From Polaromonas sp. 39-63-25 (GTDB lineage Bacteria; Pseudomonadota; Gammaproteobacteria; Burkholderiales; Burkholderiaceae_C), in assembly GCF_002278925.1 (NCBI RefSeq), contig NZ_NCJH01000008.1, positions 62,001 through 126,000 on the forward strand: a stretch of DNA of 64,000 nucleotides. Direction: 5' to 3'. A program made the position numbers and the translations under genes. The notes under the pieces are model-generated. The model was not told where the DNA came from and did not search any database. It worked only from the letters and a program-made list of their open reading frames with translations. Numbering within the stretch: position 1 is the first letter of the stretch; the number at the start of each line of letters is the position of its first letter. Below, piece by piece: positions 31,236 to 39,856 of this stretch.

Positions 31236-31328
31236 AGGGCCGCGGGACTGGCTTTGCCAGACCGCAGGCGCAGCGGCCCCCCTCGGGGGGGGCAGGGAGC
31301 TACACGTAGTGAGCGACCGTGGGGGTCA
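31236..31328. repeat. Dispersed repeat family B, copy 2
   Basis: The convergent DUF1178/gdhA gap contains TGGCTTTGCCA, then GCCCCCCTCGGGGGGGGCAGGGAGC, ACACGTAGTGAGCGACCGTGGGGGT. Its last part repeats the words seen at 6624-6642. The GC palindrome between convergent genes could stop transcription from both sides. Confidence 0.7.
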
Positions 31329-31334
31329 CATGCT

Positions 31335-32657
31335 TCAGGGGTACAAACCGCGCAGCTCTCGTGTATGCAGAATACGTTTGCAGGCCACGATAAACGTTGC
31401 AGTGCGCAGGCTGACCTTGTGGTCCTGCGCCACCTGCCAGACGCCGGCAAAGGCTTCCTTCATGATGCGCACCAGGCGCGCGTTGATTTCGGCTTCGTCC
31501 CAGAAGAAGCTGGAGAAATCCTGCACCCACTCGAAGTAACTGACGGTCACGCCGCCGGCGTTGGCAATCACGTCGGGCAGTACCAGCACATTGCGTTCCT
31601 GCAGGATGTCGTCGGCTTCGGGGGTGGTTGGCCCGTTGGCGCCTTCGATGATCATGCGTGCCTTGATGCGCCCGGCGTTGTCCCTGGTGATCTGCTGTTC
31701 CAATGCGGCCGGGATCAGGATCTCGCAATCCACGTCCCAGAACTTGTCGTCGGCGATGACTTCGGCCTGCGCAAAACCGGCCACGCTGCCGGTCTCCGCC
31801 ACGTGTCTGAGCAGCGAGGGCACATCGAGCCCGGCTTCACGGTAAATCGTGCCGCCATGGTCCTGCACGGCCACGACGCGTGCACCGGCTTCGGCAAACA
31901 GCTTGCCGGCCACGCCGCCCACATTGCCAAAACCCTGCACCGCCACGCGGGCGGTCGCAATGTCCAGGTCGATGTGTCTGGCCGCTTCGGCGCCGACGGT
32001 GAACACGCCGCGGCCGGTGGCTTCGCGCCGGCCCAGTGAGCCGCCCAGGTCCACCGGCTTGCCGGTGACCACCCCGGTGGAGGTCGAGCCGGTGTTCATC
32101 GAGTAGGTGTCCATCATCCACGCCATGATCTGCTCGTTGGTGTTGACGTCGGGCGCCGGGATGTCCTTGTTCGGGCCGATGATGATGCCGATCTCGCTCG
32201 TGTAGCGGCGCGTCATGCGCTCGAGCTCGCCGCGCGAGAGTTTCTTCGGGTCCACGCGGATGCCGCCCTTGGCGCCGCCGTAGGGCACGTTGACCGCGGC
32301 ATTCTTGATCGACATCCAGGCCGACAGCGCCATCACTTCCGACAGCGTCACGTCCTGGTGAAAACGCACGCCGCCCTTGCCCGGACCACGCGAGACGTTG
32401 TGTTGCACGCGGTAACCTTCAAAGTGCGCCACCGTGCCGTCGTCCATGTGGATGGGCACGTCGACGATCAGGATGCGCTTGGGCCGCTTGAGCGTTTCGG
32501 CCCAGCGCGCCAGACTGCCCAAGTGCGGAATCACGCGGTCGACCTGCTGCAGGTAGTTGCCCCAGGGGCCGAGCTTGTCGGCCTGCAGGTAGGAGGGCAG
32601 GGGGTGCAAAAGCGTGGGGGCGCCGACTGTGGCGGCGGGGCTGGAAGCTTGCGACAT
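31335..32657 (-). CDS. gdhA: Glutamate dehydrogenase (Glu/Leu/Phe/Val dehydrogenase family)
   Basis: Catalyses the reversible oxidative deamination of glutamate to 2-oxoglutarate and ammonia; 440 residues. [11 protein letters not shown] and [14 protein letters not shown] carry the substrate and catalytic lysines, [14 protein letters not shown] the catalytic aspartate, and VQGFGNVGG the nucleotide-binding Rossmann motif. The start at 32657 follows AGGAG with six-base spacing; the in-frame start at 32681 is upstream of that site. Coenzyme preference is not assigned. It stands alone on the minus strand. Confidence 0.94.
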   Translation of the reverse strand: MSQASSPAATVGAPTLLHPLPSYLQADKLGPWGNYLQQVDRVIPHLGSLARWAETLKRPKRILIVDVPIHMDDGTVAHFEGYRVQHNVSRGPGKGGVRFHQDVTLSEVMALSAWMSIKNAAVNVPYGGAKGGIRVDPKKLSRGELERMTRRYTSEIGIIIGPNKDIPAPDVNTNEQIMAWMMDTYSMNTGSTSTGVVTGKPVDLGGSLGRREATGRGVFTVGAEAARHIDLDIATARVAVQGFGNVGGVAGKLFAEAGARVVAVQDHGGTIYREAGLDVPSLLRHVAETGSVAGFAQAEVIADDKFWDVDCEILIPAALEQQITRDNAGRIKARMIIEGANGPTTPEADDILQERNVLVLPDVIANAGGVTVSYFEWVQDFSSFFWDEAEINARLVRIMKEAFAGVWQVAQDHKVSLRTATFIVACKRILHTRELRGLYP

Positions 32658-32830
32658 CAAAAACTCCTGGTGGAAGATCAATGCGCAGAGCTTAGGCTCG
32701 CCGTGTCCGCCTGTCCAAGGCCGGGTTTATGGGTTGTTATGCATGAAACGCATAATCACGGTCTTGAATCGGAACGTCCTGGTCGCTCAGCAAGGTCCGC
32801 CTGCGCCGTGCCCCAAGGAAGCGCATGCTT

Positions 32831-34615
32831 TCAGGCGTTGAACTGCAGCGCGGCCAGCCGCGCATAAATCCCGCCGCGGCTCACCAGTTCGGCGTGGGTG
32901 CCTTGCTCCACCAGCCGGCCGTGGTCCAGCACCAGGATGCGGTCGGCCTTCTGCACGGTGGCCAGGCGGTGCGCCACCACCAGCGTGGTGCGGCCCTGCA
33001 TGGCCGACTCCAGCGCCGCCTGCACCATGCGTTCGCTTTCGGCGTCGAGGGCGCTGGTGGCCTCGTCCAGCAGCAGCAGCGGCGGGTTCTTGAGCATGGC
33101 GCGGGCAATCGCGATGCGCTGGCGCTGCCCGCCCGACAGGCGCACGCCGCGTTCGCCGAGAAAGGTGTCATAAGCCTCCGGCAGCGCCATGATGAACTCA
33201 TGCGCAAAGGCCGCCTGCGCCGCCGTCCGGACCTCGTCGTCACTCGCGCCGGGCTTGCCGTACCGGATGTTCTCCAGCGCACTGGTCGAGAAAATCACCG
33301 CGTCCTGCGGCACGATGCCGATGCGTTGGCGCAGGTCGTGCAGCGCCAGGTCGCGGGTCGCCACGCCGTCAAGCTCGATGCGGCCCGTGGCCGGGTCGTA
33401 AAAACGCAGCAGCAACTGGAACACCGTGCTTTTGCCGGCGCCGCTGGGCCCCACGATGGCCACGGTTTCGCCGGACGCCACGCTCAGGGAGAAGTCGCTC
33501 AGCGCCGCCTGCGCCGGGCGCGACGGGTAGTGGAAGGTCACCGCTTCGAATTTGATAGCGCTTCCCGCCCGTACCACGGGAGCTGGCACCGGATTGGGCG
33601 GTGATGTTACGGGGGAGCGGGTTTCCAGCAGTTCCATCAAGCGTTCGGTGGCGCCGGCGGCGCGCAGCAGGTCGCCATACACCTCGCCCAGCACCGCGGT
33701 GGCGCTGGCCAGGATGATCACGTACACCACCGTCTGGCCCAGGTGGCCGGCGGTGATGTCACCGCGCATCACCGCCTGCGTGCCCTGGTACAGGCCCCAC
33801 AGCAGCGCCGCCGAGGTGGCGATGATGATGAAGGCCACCAGAACCGAGCGCGCCCGGGTGCGGCGGATGGCGGTGTTGAAGGCATTGGTGGTCGATTCGT
33901 CGAAACGTGCGGCCTCGCGCGCCTCGGCGGTGTAGCTTTGCACCACCGGGATGGCATTGAGCACCTCGGCCGCAATCGCGCTGGAGTCGGCCACCCGGTC
34001 CTGGCTGGCGCGCGAGAGCTTGCGCACGCGCCGGCCGAACCATGCCGAGGGCACGACGATCAGCACCAGCCCGCCCAGCACCTGCACCATCAGGTAGGGG
34101 TTGGTCACCACCAGCATGCCCAGCGCACCGATACCCATCACGGCGTTGCGCAGGCCCATGCTGAGCGACGAGCCCACCACGGTCTGCACCAGCGTCGTGT
34201 CGCCGGTCAGGCGCGAGAGCACCTCGCCGGTCTGGGTGGTTTCAAAAAACTCCGGGCTTTGCCGCACCACGTGCGAATACACCGCGTTGCGCAGGTCGGC
34301 CGTCACGCGCTCGCCGAGCCAGCTGACCATGTAAAAGCGGCCGGCTGAAAACAGGCCCAGCGCTGCCGCCACCGCAAACAGCTCGAAGAAGTGGGTGCGC
34401 AGCGCCATCAGCTGCGCCCCCTTGTCGCCCGCTCCCAGCCCGCCGTCGATCAGGCCGCGCAGCGCCAGCGGAAACACCAGCGTGGCTACCGCCGCCATCA
34501 CCAGAAAGAAGATGGCCAGTCCGATGCGGCCGCGGTACGGACGCAGGAAGGGCACGAGGCCCGAGAGGGAGCGCGGCGATCCCTTGGGCGCGTCGGAGGG
34601 AGAGGAAGTGGCCAT
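32831..34615 (-). CDS. ABC exporter, fused membrane and ATPase domains
   Basis: MsbA/type IV exporter half-transporter, 594 residues, acting as a homodimer. The six-helix membrane domain spans about 28-320; the ATPase has Walker A GPSGAGKST (about 385-393), the signature LSGGQRQR, Walker B LLLLDEATSALD and the H-loop AHRLAT. The substrate (lipid, drug or peptide) is unknown. The linker between the domains (PNPVPAPVVRAGSAIKFE) is encoded by a copy of the dispersed repeat at 33549-33590. Confidence 0.92.
   Translation of the reverse strand: MATSSPSDAPKGSPRSLSGLVPFLRPYRGRIGLAIFFLVMAAVATLVFPLALRGLIDGGLGAGDKGAQLMALRTHFFELFAVAAALGLFSAGRFYMVSWLGERVTADLRNAVYSHVVRQSPEFFETTQTGEVLSRLTGDTTLVQTVVGSSLSMGLRNAVMGIGALGMLVVTNPYLMVQVLGGLVLIVVPSAWFGRRVRKLSRASQDRVADSSAIAAEVLNAIPVVQSYTAEAREAARFDESTTNAFNTAIRRTRARSVLVAFIIIATSAALLWGLYQGTQAVMRGDITAGHLGQTVVYVIILASATAVLGEVYGDLLRAAGATERLMELLETRSPVTSPPNPVPAPVVRAGSAIKFEAVTFHYPSRPAQAALSDFSLSVASGETVAIVGPSGAGKSTVFQLLLRFYDPATGRIELDGVATRDLALHDLRQRIGIVPQDAVIFSTSALENIRYGKPGASDDEVRTAAQAAFAHEFIMALPEAYDTFLGERGVRLSGGQRQRIAIARAMLKNPPLLLLDEATSALDAESERMVQAALESAMQGRTTLVVAHRLATVQKADRILVLDHGRLVEQGTHAELVSRGGIYARLAALQFNA
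33549..33590 (+). repeat. Dispersed repeat family A, copy 4 (inside ABC exporter)
   Basis: TTTGATAGC-GCTTCCCGCCCGTACCACGGGAGCTGG matches the copy in nrtB (TTTGATAGCTG..CGCCCATACCACGGGC) over most of its length. It is read in the opposite sense by the exporter gene and lies exactly in the variable linker between the membrane and ATPase domains. Confidence 0.65.
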
Positions 34616-34810
34616 GAGGGGAGTTTAGTCGGCACGGCCGGGCGGGCTCGGGCGAGAAAGCCGGATGGCCTTTTGGCGGCTTGTCATAGATCAAGCACGC
34701 TGCCGGGGGGCAGCCCACAATCAACACTGCAGTGATCACCGCGCGTTGCGCTCGGGTTGTCAGGCTGCAGGGGGCGGCACCGTGCCGCGCAACACATAAA
34801 GGATAAACAC

Positions 34811-35560
34811 ATGCTGAAAAACAAGGTAGCCTTGGTCACCGGCGCGTCGTCAGGTATTGGCCGCGCCATTGCGCTGGTCTGGGCGCGCGAGGGCGCCCGG
34901 GTGGTGGTGTCTGACATCAACGAACAGGCCGGTGAGGAAACGGCCTCGCTGGTACGGGCCCTGGGCGGCGACGCCATGTTTGTGGCGGCCGACGTAGGCA
35001 AACCGCAGGACGGCGAGGCGCTGGTGGCGCGCACCCTGGCGCTGCACGGCCGGCTCGACATCGCCTGCAACAACGCCGGCATAGGCGGCCCGCAAGCCCC
35101 CACGGCTGATTACCCGCTGGACGGCTGGGCGCAGGTCATCAACATCAACCTGTCGGGTGTGTTTTATGGCATGAAGTACCAGATTGCCGCCATGCTCAAA
35201 AGCGGCGGTGGCTCCATCATCAACGTCGCCTCCATCCTCGGCAACGTCGGTTTTGCCGGCGCCCCGGCCTATACCGCCGCCAAACACGGCGTGGTCGGGC
35301 TGACGAAAGCGGCCGCGCTCGAATACAGCGCACACGGCGTGCGTGTCAACGCCGTCGGACCGGGCTTCATCCACACCCCCATGATCAGCGGCCTCGAAGA
35401 AGACCCCGCCATCAACGCCATGCTGGTCGGTGCCCATCCAATAGGTCGTCTCGGCCGCGCCGAAGAAGTGGCCGAGCTGGTGGTCTGGCTGTCCTCGGAC
35501 AAGGCTTCTTTTGTGACCGGGTCCTATTACCCGGTGGACGGTGGTTACCTGGCGCGTTGA
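34811..35560 (+). CDS. Short-chain dehydrogenase/reductase
   Basis: Classical SDR of 249 residues. TGASSGIGRA (about 10-19) binds the dinucleotide, ACNNAGIGG follows, the catalytic serine is in NVASILGN and the tyrosine-lysine pair in AYTAAKHG. An aspartate after the second strand (VVSDINE) favours NAD over NADP. ATG 34811 follows AAAGGATAAACAC. Substrate unknown. It is convergent with the hydrolase at 35601, with an ACCGGAA/TTCCGGT stem in the 40-base gap. Confidence 0.92.
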   Translation: MLKNKVALVTGASSGIGRAIALVWAREGARVVVSDINEQAGEETASLVRALGGDAMFVAADVGKPQDGEALVARTLALHGRLDIACNNAGIGGPQAPTADYPLDGWAQVININLSGVFYGMKYQIAAMLKSGGGSIINVASILGNVGFAGAPAYTAAKHGVVGLTKAAALEYSAHGVRVNAVGPGFIHTPMISGLEEDPAINAMLVGAHPIGRLGRAEEVAELVVWLSSDKASFVTGSYYPVDGGYLAR

Positions 35561-35600
35561 GCGGCCAGCCAGTGATCCGGACCGGAAACCTTCCGGTGGA

Positions 35601-36674
35601 TTACCTGTAGATCGACGGGCCCGCAGCCACGGATTCCGTGCCTGCATTCATGAGTTTCCCGTCATCTCCGGAGGGAAGTGATTCAGCCTTCACAGGGCGG
35701 GTGGCTTGCCACCCGTCATTCTTGGTGTGCTTGATGAAAAATGACACCATGCGCTCCCGGCTGTCTTCTGCGGCGACTTTGTTGAGGCCCACGAGATTGC
35801 CCAGATAGCGCTGAGGCACGATATCGAGATCAAACGAGTGAGCCGCCTCGGGGTAAATCTTGATGTCCAGCTCCGCCCCGGCTGAACGAACACCCTGGCA
35901 TTCCTGGGTCGGTGTCCAGCTGTCCTGCCCGCCACCAAATACCAGCAAGGGTGACGCCAGATTCACCCTGCGATTGCCGAATGAGCCACACCACGGGTAA
36001 TAGGCCACCACGGCGCGATAACCACCTTCCCCGGCGGTTTTTCCATGTGGCGCATCACCCTTGGCGACATTGATGGCGACACTCCCGCCATTGCTCTGTC
36101 CCATCAGAAAGATGCTGCTGGTATTCACAAACGTCCGGGTTTTCAGGTAGTTCAATGCGTCGTAGGCATCGTGGGTACGGTAGTCAAGCGCATCGACCTG
36201 CTGGGGGACACTTTCGCAAACCTTGCCGCCACCGTTGTTCCGGGGACCAAAGCTGTCGAGGGCAAGAACGACAAATCCCTTGCCAACCAGATAGTCCGCA
36301 TAGCCATTCATGGTGTAGCGCACCGCCGGTTGCCAGCCGCCGCAGCCATGCATGAGAACCACGGCCGGGAAGGGGCCATTTCCGGGGGGCTTCGATATGT
36401 CGGCCCTCAGGGTCACATGCGCCGACGTGTAGGCACGACTGGCCTGGAAATGCACTTTGTCGCCGGCATGAGCGGCGGCTACAAACATCGACGGCAAACA
36501 CCACAAAGCAATGTAAGCCGACCGCCTGCGGTCGGTCCGCCTCTCGACGAATGGCCTCCCCGGAGCCGACGCAGGGCTCCCGGATTTCCTTCGTTGACTT
36601 TTCCGTCTCTCGAAAACAGGCGCCACCTGGACGCCCGCCATGGACCATCCGGTTTTGTACAAAGGCTGATTCAT
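35601..36674 (-). CDS. Dienelactone-hydrolase-like alpha/beta hydrolase
   Basis: Predicted secreted or membrane-anchored alpha/beta hydrolase of 357 residues. After a basic Arg-rich region (ERRKSQRRKS and ERRTDRRRS, residues 22-54) comes a hydrophobic segment and AAAHAGDK, resembling a signal or anchor unusually far into the protein. The hydrolase core has the oxyanion motif LMHGCGGWQ, the nucleophile in GQSNGGS, then a likely acid (GGGQDSW) and histidine (AAHSFDL). The start at 36674 is the first ATG with a GAGGG stretch upstream; a GTG at 36767 would extend it. It is divergent from the PqqD-like cluster. Confidence 0.8.
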   Translation of the reverse strand: MNQPLYKTGWSMAGVQVAPVFERRKSQRRKSGSPASAPGRPFVERRTDRRRSAYIALWCLPSMFVAAAHAGDKVHFQASRAYTSAHVTLRADISKPPGNGPFPAVVLMHGCGGWQPAVRYTMNGYADYLVGKGFVVLALDSFGPRNNGGGKVCESVPQQVDALDYRTHDAYDALNYLKTRTFVNTSSIFLMGQSNGGSVAINVAKGDAPHGKTAGEGGYRAVVAYYPWCGSFGNRRVNLASPLLVFGGGQDSWTPTQECQGVRSAGAELDIKIYPEAAHSFDLDIVPQRYLGNLVGLNKVAAEDSRERMVSFFIKHTKNDGWQATRPVKAESLPSGDDGKLMNAGTESVAAGPSIYR

Positions 36675-37038
36675 CGTCCCGATTCCCTCGAGGTCATGTG
36701 ATGGCTGAATGCTTGGCGGGGCGCTGTCCTTGCCATCCCGCCAATATCTTGATTCTCTCCCTTTCACTGCCAGCCTTCAAGCTGTGGCTGATTTGACCGA
36801 ATGCAAGCCGTCGTCGAGGCTGCTTGCCTGCACCCGGTGGCCCGGATGACGCAGGCCGGCCCTGGCCCTGCAGTCAGCTTCCACCGGCGGACCTGCATGA
36901 CCTACATCAACACCCTCCACACGTCAGACGTTTAACCTTCTTCCTACAGTTTGTTACTTCTAGTAGCAGTTCGCGGTATCTGCAGCTGTCCCTCGGCATT
37001 TACGGATAACACAAACGAAATAAGGGGCGAGACACAAC
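36675..37038. other. Divergent intergenic region before the PqqD-like cluster
   Basis: This 364-base stretch separates the hydrolase from the PqqD-like gene. I see one short open frame (36801-36935, listed separately) and a TA-rich zone around 36940-37015 that probably holds the cluster promoter, but no confident -35/-10 pair. No repeat of either dispersed family is present. Confidence 0.5.
36801..36935 (+). CDS. Possible 44-residue peptide (uncertain)
   Basis: An open frame from ATG 36801 to TAA 36933-36935 codes for 44 residues beginning MQAVVEAACLHPVARMTQ and ending INTLHTSDV, with two cysteines and three histidines. It lies 103 bases before the PqqD-like gene, where a substrate peptide gene could sit. 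There is no convincing Shine-Dalgarno, and such a frame can arise by chance in this GC-rich DNA. Confidence 0.2.
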   Translation: MQAVVEAACLHPVARMTQAGPGPAVSFHRRTCMTYINTLHTSDV

Positions 37039-37341
37039 ATGCCTGAGAAAAAGAAGGAAGCAGCCAGGACGGGCGCATCGCGACGGGCTGGCACTTTGCG
37101 TTTTTACGATGGTTCGTTCGTTCTGAACACAAGCTCCGGCATGTTTTATCGACTGAGCCCGGCAGCAGACTACCTGCTTCGTGCGCTTGAAGCCGGGGCG
37201 AAAACAGGTCAATTTGCGGATCTGATCGCAACCCGTTATGGGGTCGATCACGTAACTGCGGTTCGCGATACCGAACTCTTGTTGAACCAGTTCACAGCGC
37301 TGGGGCTTCTCGACAACTTCCAGACGAAGCGAGCCCCATGA
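37039..37341 (+). CDS. PqqD-like peptide-binding (RRE-type) protein
   Basis: A 100-residue protein whose residues 18-92 match the PqqD/RiPP-recognition winged-helix pattern: GSFVLNTSSGMFYRLSPAAD, then LLRALEAGA, FADLIATRYGVD, and AVRDTELLLNQFTALGLL. Free-standing PqqD-type proteins bind a substrate peptide and present it to modifying enzymes. A Lys/Arg-rich N-terminus precedes the domain. No PqqA, radical-SAM PqqE or other pqq genes are nearby, so PQQ synthesis is unlikely. It overlaps the ATP-grasp gene by four bases, indicating coupled expression. Confidence 0.82.
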   Translation: MPEKKKEAARTGASRRAGTLRFYDGSFVLNTSSGMFYRLSPAADYLLRALEAGAKTGQFADLIATRYGVDHVTAVRDTELLLNQFTALGLLDNFQTKRAP

Positions 37342-38426
37342 AAAGACAGATGAAAGCCGTCGCGGTCACCGGCCTGCACCGCGGCGAAAACCCCCAGCCT
37401 GGTCCGGCAGTCATCGCCAGCTTGCGCCGGCGCTTCCCGGACCTGCGCATTATTGGTTTGTCCTATGACCCCATGGAGAGCAGCCTGTATGGGCAAGGGG
37501 CCGATCATCCGGATGCGGCCTACCTGATTCCATTTCCGGGTGCCGGAGCGACTGCGCTTCTGGAGCGCCTGGACATGATTCGCGAGAAGGAGGATCTTGG
37601 ATTTGTCATCCCCTGTCTCGATTCAGAGCTGGAAAATTACATGGCCATTCATCCCCAGCTGCTGGAACGGGGAATTGGCTGCATTCTTCCCACGCCGAAT
37701 TCGTTCAAGGCGCGGGGAAAAGCGGATCTGTACGATTTTTGCCGGCGCATCGGTGTGCCCGTGCCCGTGACGAAACTGGCGAACAACCCGGCTGCCGTTG
37801 AAAGATGCGCTCAGGAGATCGGCTATCCGGTCTACGTCAAGGGCAGGCTCTATAACGCGAATCTCGCCAGGTCGCGGGCAGACCTGGCGCAGGCCTACGA
37901 CGAAATTGTCAAGGTGTGGGGCTGGCCGCTGATGGTTCAGGAACTGCTCTCCGGCGAGGAGTACGACGTTGCCGGCGTCGGTGATGGCAAGGGACGCATT
38001 GTAAAAAGCTGCACCATCCGGAAGCTGCTCCGGACATCGCACGGCAAGGGATTCGCCGGGATTGTGGTGGAGGACCCCGAGATTGATCATCTTTCGCAAC
38101 GCATCATCCATGAGCTGCGCTGGGATGGCCCGTTCGAGCTGGAGTTTCTCAAAGCCCCCGGCAAGCCCCACGCACTGATGGAAATCAATCCGCGTTTCCC
38201 GGCGTGGATTGATTTCCCGTCTCAAATAGGTTGCAACCTTCCAGCATTGCTTCTTGACCGGCTCCTTGACCAGGAACCGCAGCCGCTGAGAACCTGCGCC
38301 GCCGGCCAGATGTTTGTTCGCCACTGCGTCGATCTCGTGGGCGAGTTTTCCAGTTTTGCCGACATGGCCAGTAGCGGCGAGCGCATTTTCAAACCCCGTT
38401 CAGCCCCCATAGAGAGCACTTCATGA
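37338..38426 (+). CDS. ATP-grasp ligase of unknown specificity
   Basis: A 362-residue ATP-grasp enzyme of the carbamoyl-phosphate-synthase/PylC-like class, forming an amide or ester bond via an acyl-phosphate. The N-terminal 110 residues are a pre-ATP-grasp Rossmann-like domain. The grasp core has GYPVYVKGRLYNANLARS with the ATP lysine, MVQELLSGEEYDVAG, and the metal-binding FELEFLKAPG and LMEINPRFPAW with acidic and Asn ligands. It overlaps both neighbours by four bases. The acceptor could be the PqqD-bound peptide or the product of the downstream PLP enzyme. Confidence 0.85.
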   Translation: MKRQMKAVAVTGLHRGENPQPGPAVIASLRRRFPDLRIIGLSYDPMESSLYGQGADHPDAAYLIPFPGAGATALLERLDMIREKEDLGFVIPCLDSELENYMAIHPQLLERGIGCILPTPNSFKARGKADLYDFCRRIGVPVPVTKLANNPAAVERCAQEIGYPVYVKGRLYNANLARSRADLAQAYDEIVKVWGWPLMVQELLSGEEYDVAGVGDGKGRIVKSCTIRKLLRTSHGKGFAGIVVEDPEIDHLSQRIIHELRWDGPFELEFLKAPGKPHALMEINPRFPAWIDFPSQIGCNLPALLLDRLLDQEPQPLRTCAAGQMFVRHCVDLVGEFSSFADMASSGERIFKPRSAPIESTS

Positions 38427-39856
38427 ACCGCGACTATTTACCGCCAAGCATTGGCCCCGAACTCGGACGCCAGGCCCTTGATGCAGCTGCCGACCGCAAC
38501 CTGTACGCACGCGGTACGCGCGCACCGACCTTGTTCGAGATAGACGGCATTCCTGTGGCGTCGCTCGTTGAACAATTCGGATCACCACTGTTTGTTTTCT
38601 CCGAGCATGGTTTGCGCGAGAAAGCTCGACGCATGCGCGAGGCCTTCAGAAGCCGTTATGAGGACACAAACTTTGCATGGTCGTACAAGACCAATTACCT
38701 CAACGCGGTTTGCCAGGTATTTCATCAGGAAGGCTGGACGGCTGAAGTTGTTTCAGACTTCGAATATGAGAAGGCCCGCAAACTGGGCATCCCGGGCAAG
38801 GACATTATTTTCAATGGTCCCTACAAGTCGCGGAGCATTCTTGAGCTTGCAATCAGCGAAGGTGCACTGATCCAGATCGACAACTGGGATGAGCTCGGGG
38901 TCATCGAAGAACTCACCCGGCATCTCAGGAAGCCGCTCGACATCGGCATACGCGTCTGGCTTGATGCGGGCATCAGGCCGGTCTGGTCGAAGTTCGGTTT
39001 TGCCATCGAAAACGGCGAGGCCGGACGTGCTGCAGAGAGGATCCTGAAAAACCCCCATCTGAGGCTGCATACCTTTCATACGCATATCGGAACCTACATT
39101 CTGGATCCCAACGCATACCGTGTTGCGGCCACGAAACTTGTCGCCTTGCGCGAGCAGATTTTTGTCGAGCACCAGCACCTGGTCCCCTGTCTCAATCTGG
39201 GCGGTGGCTTTCCATCCCAAAGTCTGCTGCATGGCATGGAAGGTCCGGCCGAGCGGGTGATTCCCCCCATTGAAGCGTACGCCGATGCGATCACCGAGGT
39301 CCTGAATCGTTTGCCGGCGAAAAAACGGCCCCAACTGCGCTTTGAGAGCGGGCGTCATCTTGTCGACAACGCCGGCTATCTGTTGAGCTCGGTGGTCGCC
39401 ATCAAGGGGGTTCGGGACCCGTTGGCCGTCAGCTCGGACCTGACCGGACGCGATTACAAGGAGCAGACGCTCCTGGGCGAAGACGCACTGGCAAGTTATG
39501 TTCTTGATGCGGGGATCAACCTTCTCTACACGGCAGCCTGGTACCAGATCGACGCACTCCCGTCCCGATCAATCAACGCGCCACTTTCCACGGCGCGGCT
39601 TTATGGCCCGCTTTGCATGGCGATCGACGTCGTTCGCTACCGCATCGATCTTCCCCCTCTCAACGTTGGCGAGGTGGTCACGCTGTATCCGGTCGGTGCC
39701 TATAACCTGGCCCAGTCCATGCAGTTCATTTCCTACAGACCCGCCGTGGTCATGATTGGGGCGAACGGGAAGCCGGAGATCATTCGTACGCGTGAGGTGC
39801 TCGACGATGTCCAGCGACCGGAGCGGCTGCCTGCCCATCTGGACAAGAAGCCTTGA
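38423..39856 (+). CDS. Diaminopimelate/ornithine decarboxylase-like PLP enzyme (fold III)
   Basis: A 477-residue alanine-racemase-fold decarboxylase. The PLP lysine is in SYKTNYLNAV, the histidine region in HTHIGTYI, the phosphate-binding loop in LGGGFPSQ, ESGRHLVDNAGYLL supplies family residues, and the dimer-partner cysteine is in YGPLCMAIDV. LysA itself has a CESxD-type motif here; this protein has CMAID, so its substrate probably differs from meso-diaminopimelate. A roughly 50-residue N-terminal extension precedes the barrel. It overlaps the genes on both sides by four bases. Confidence 0.85.
   Translation: MNRDYLPPSIGPELGRQALDAAADRNLYARGTRAPTLFEIDGIPVASLVEQFGSPLFVFSEHGLREKARRMREAFRSRYEDTNFAWSYKTNYLNAVCQVFHQEGWTAEVVSDFEYEKARKLGIPGKDIIFNGPYKSRSILELAISEGALIQIDNWDELGVIEELTRHLRKPLDIGIRVWLDAGIRPVWSKFGFAIENGEAGRAAERILKNPHLRLHTFHTHIGTYILDPNAYRVAATKLVALREQIFVEHQHLVPCLNLGGGFPSQSLLHGMEGPAERVIPPIEAYADAITEVLNRLPAKKRPQLRFESGRHLVDNAGYLLSSVVAIKGVRDPLAVSSDLTGRDYKEQTLLGEDALASYVLDAGINLLYTAAWYQIDALPSRSINAPLSTARLYGPLCMAIDVVRYRIDLPPLNVGEVVTLYPVGAYNLAQSMQFISYRPAVVMIGANGKPEIIRTREVLDDVQRPERLPAHLDKKP

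Noticed and set aside
37039-39856. Pyrroloquinoline quinone biosynthesis
   Set aside because: Only a PqqD-like protein is present; there is no PqqA peptide, PqqB, PqqC or radical-SAM PqqE.
38423-39856. Housekeeping lysA (lysine biosynthesis)
   Set aside because: The cysteine motif reads CMAID rather than CESxD, there is an N-terminal extension, and the gene is coupled to unrelated functions.
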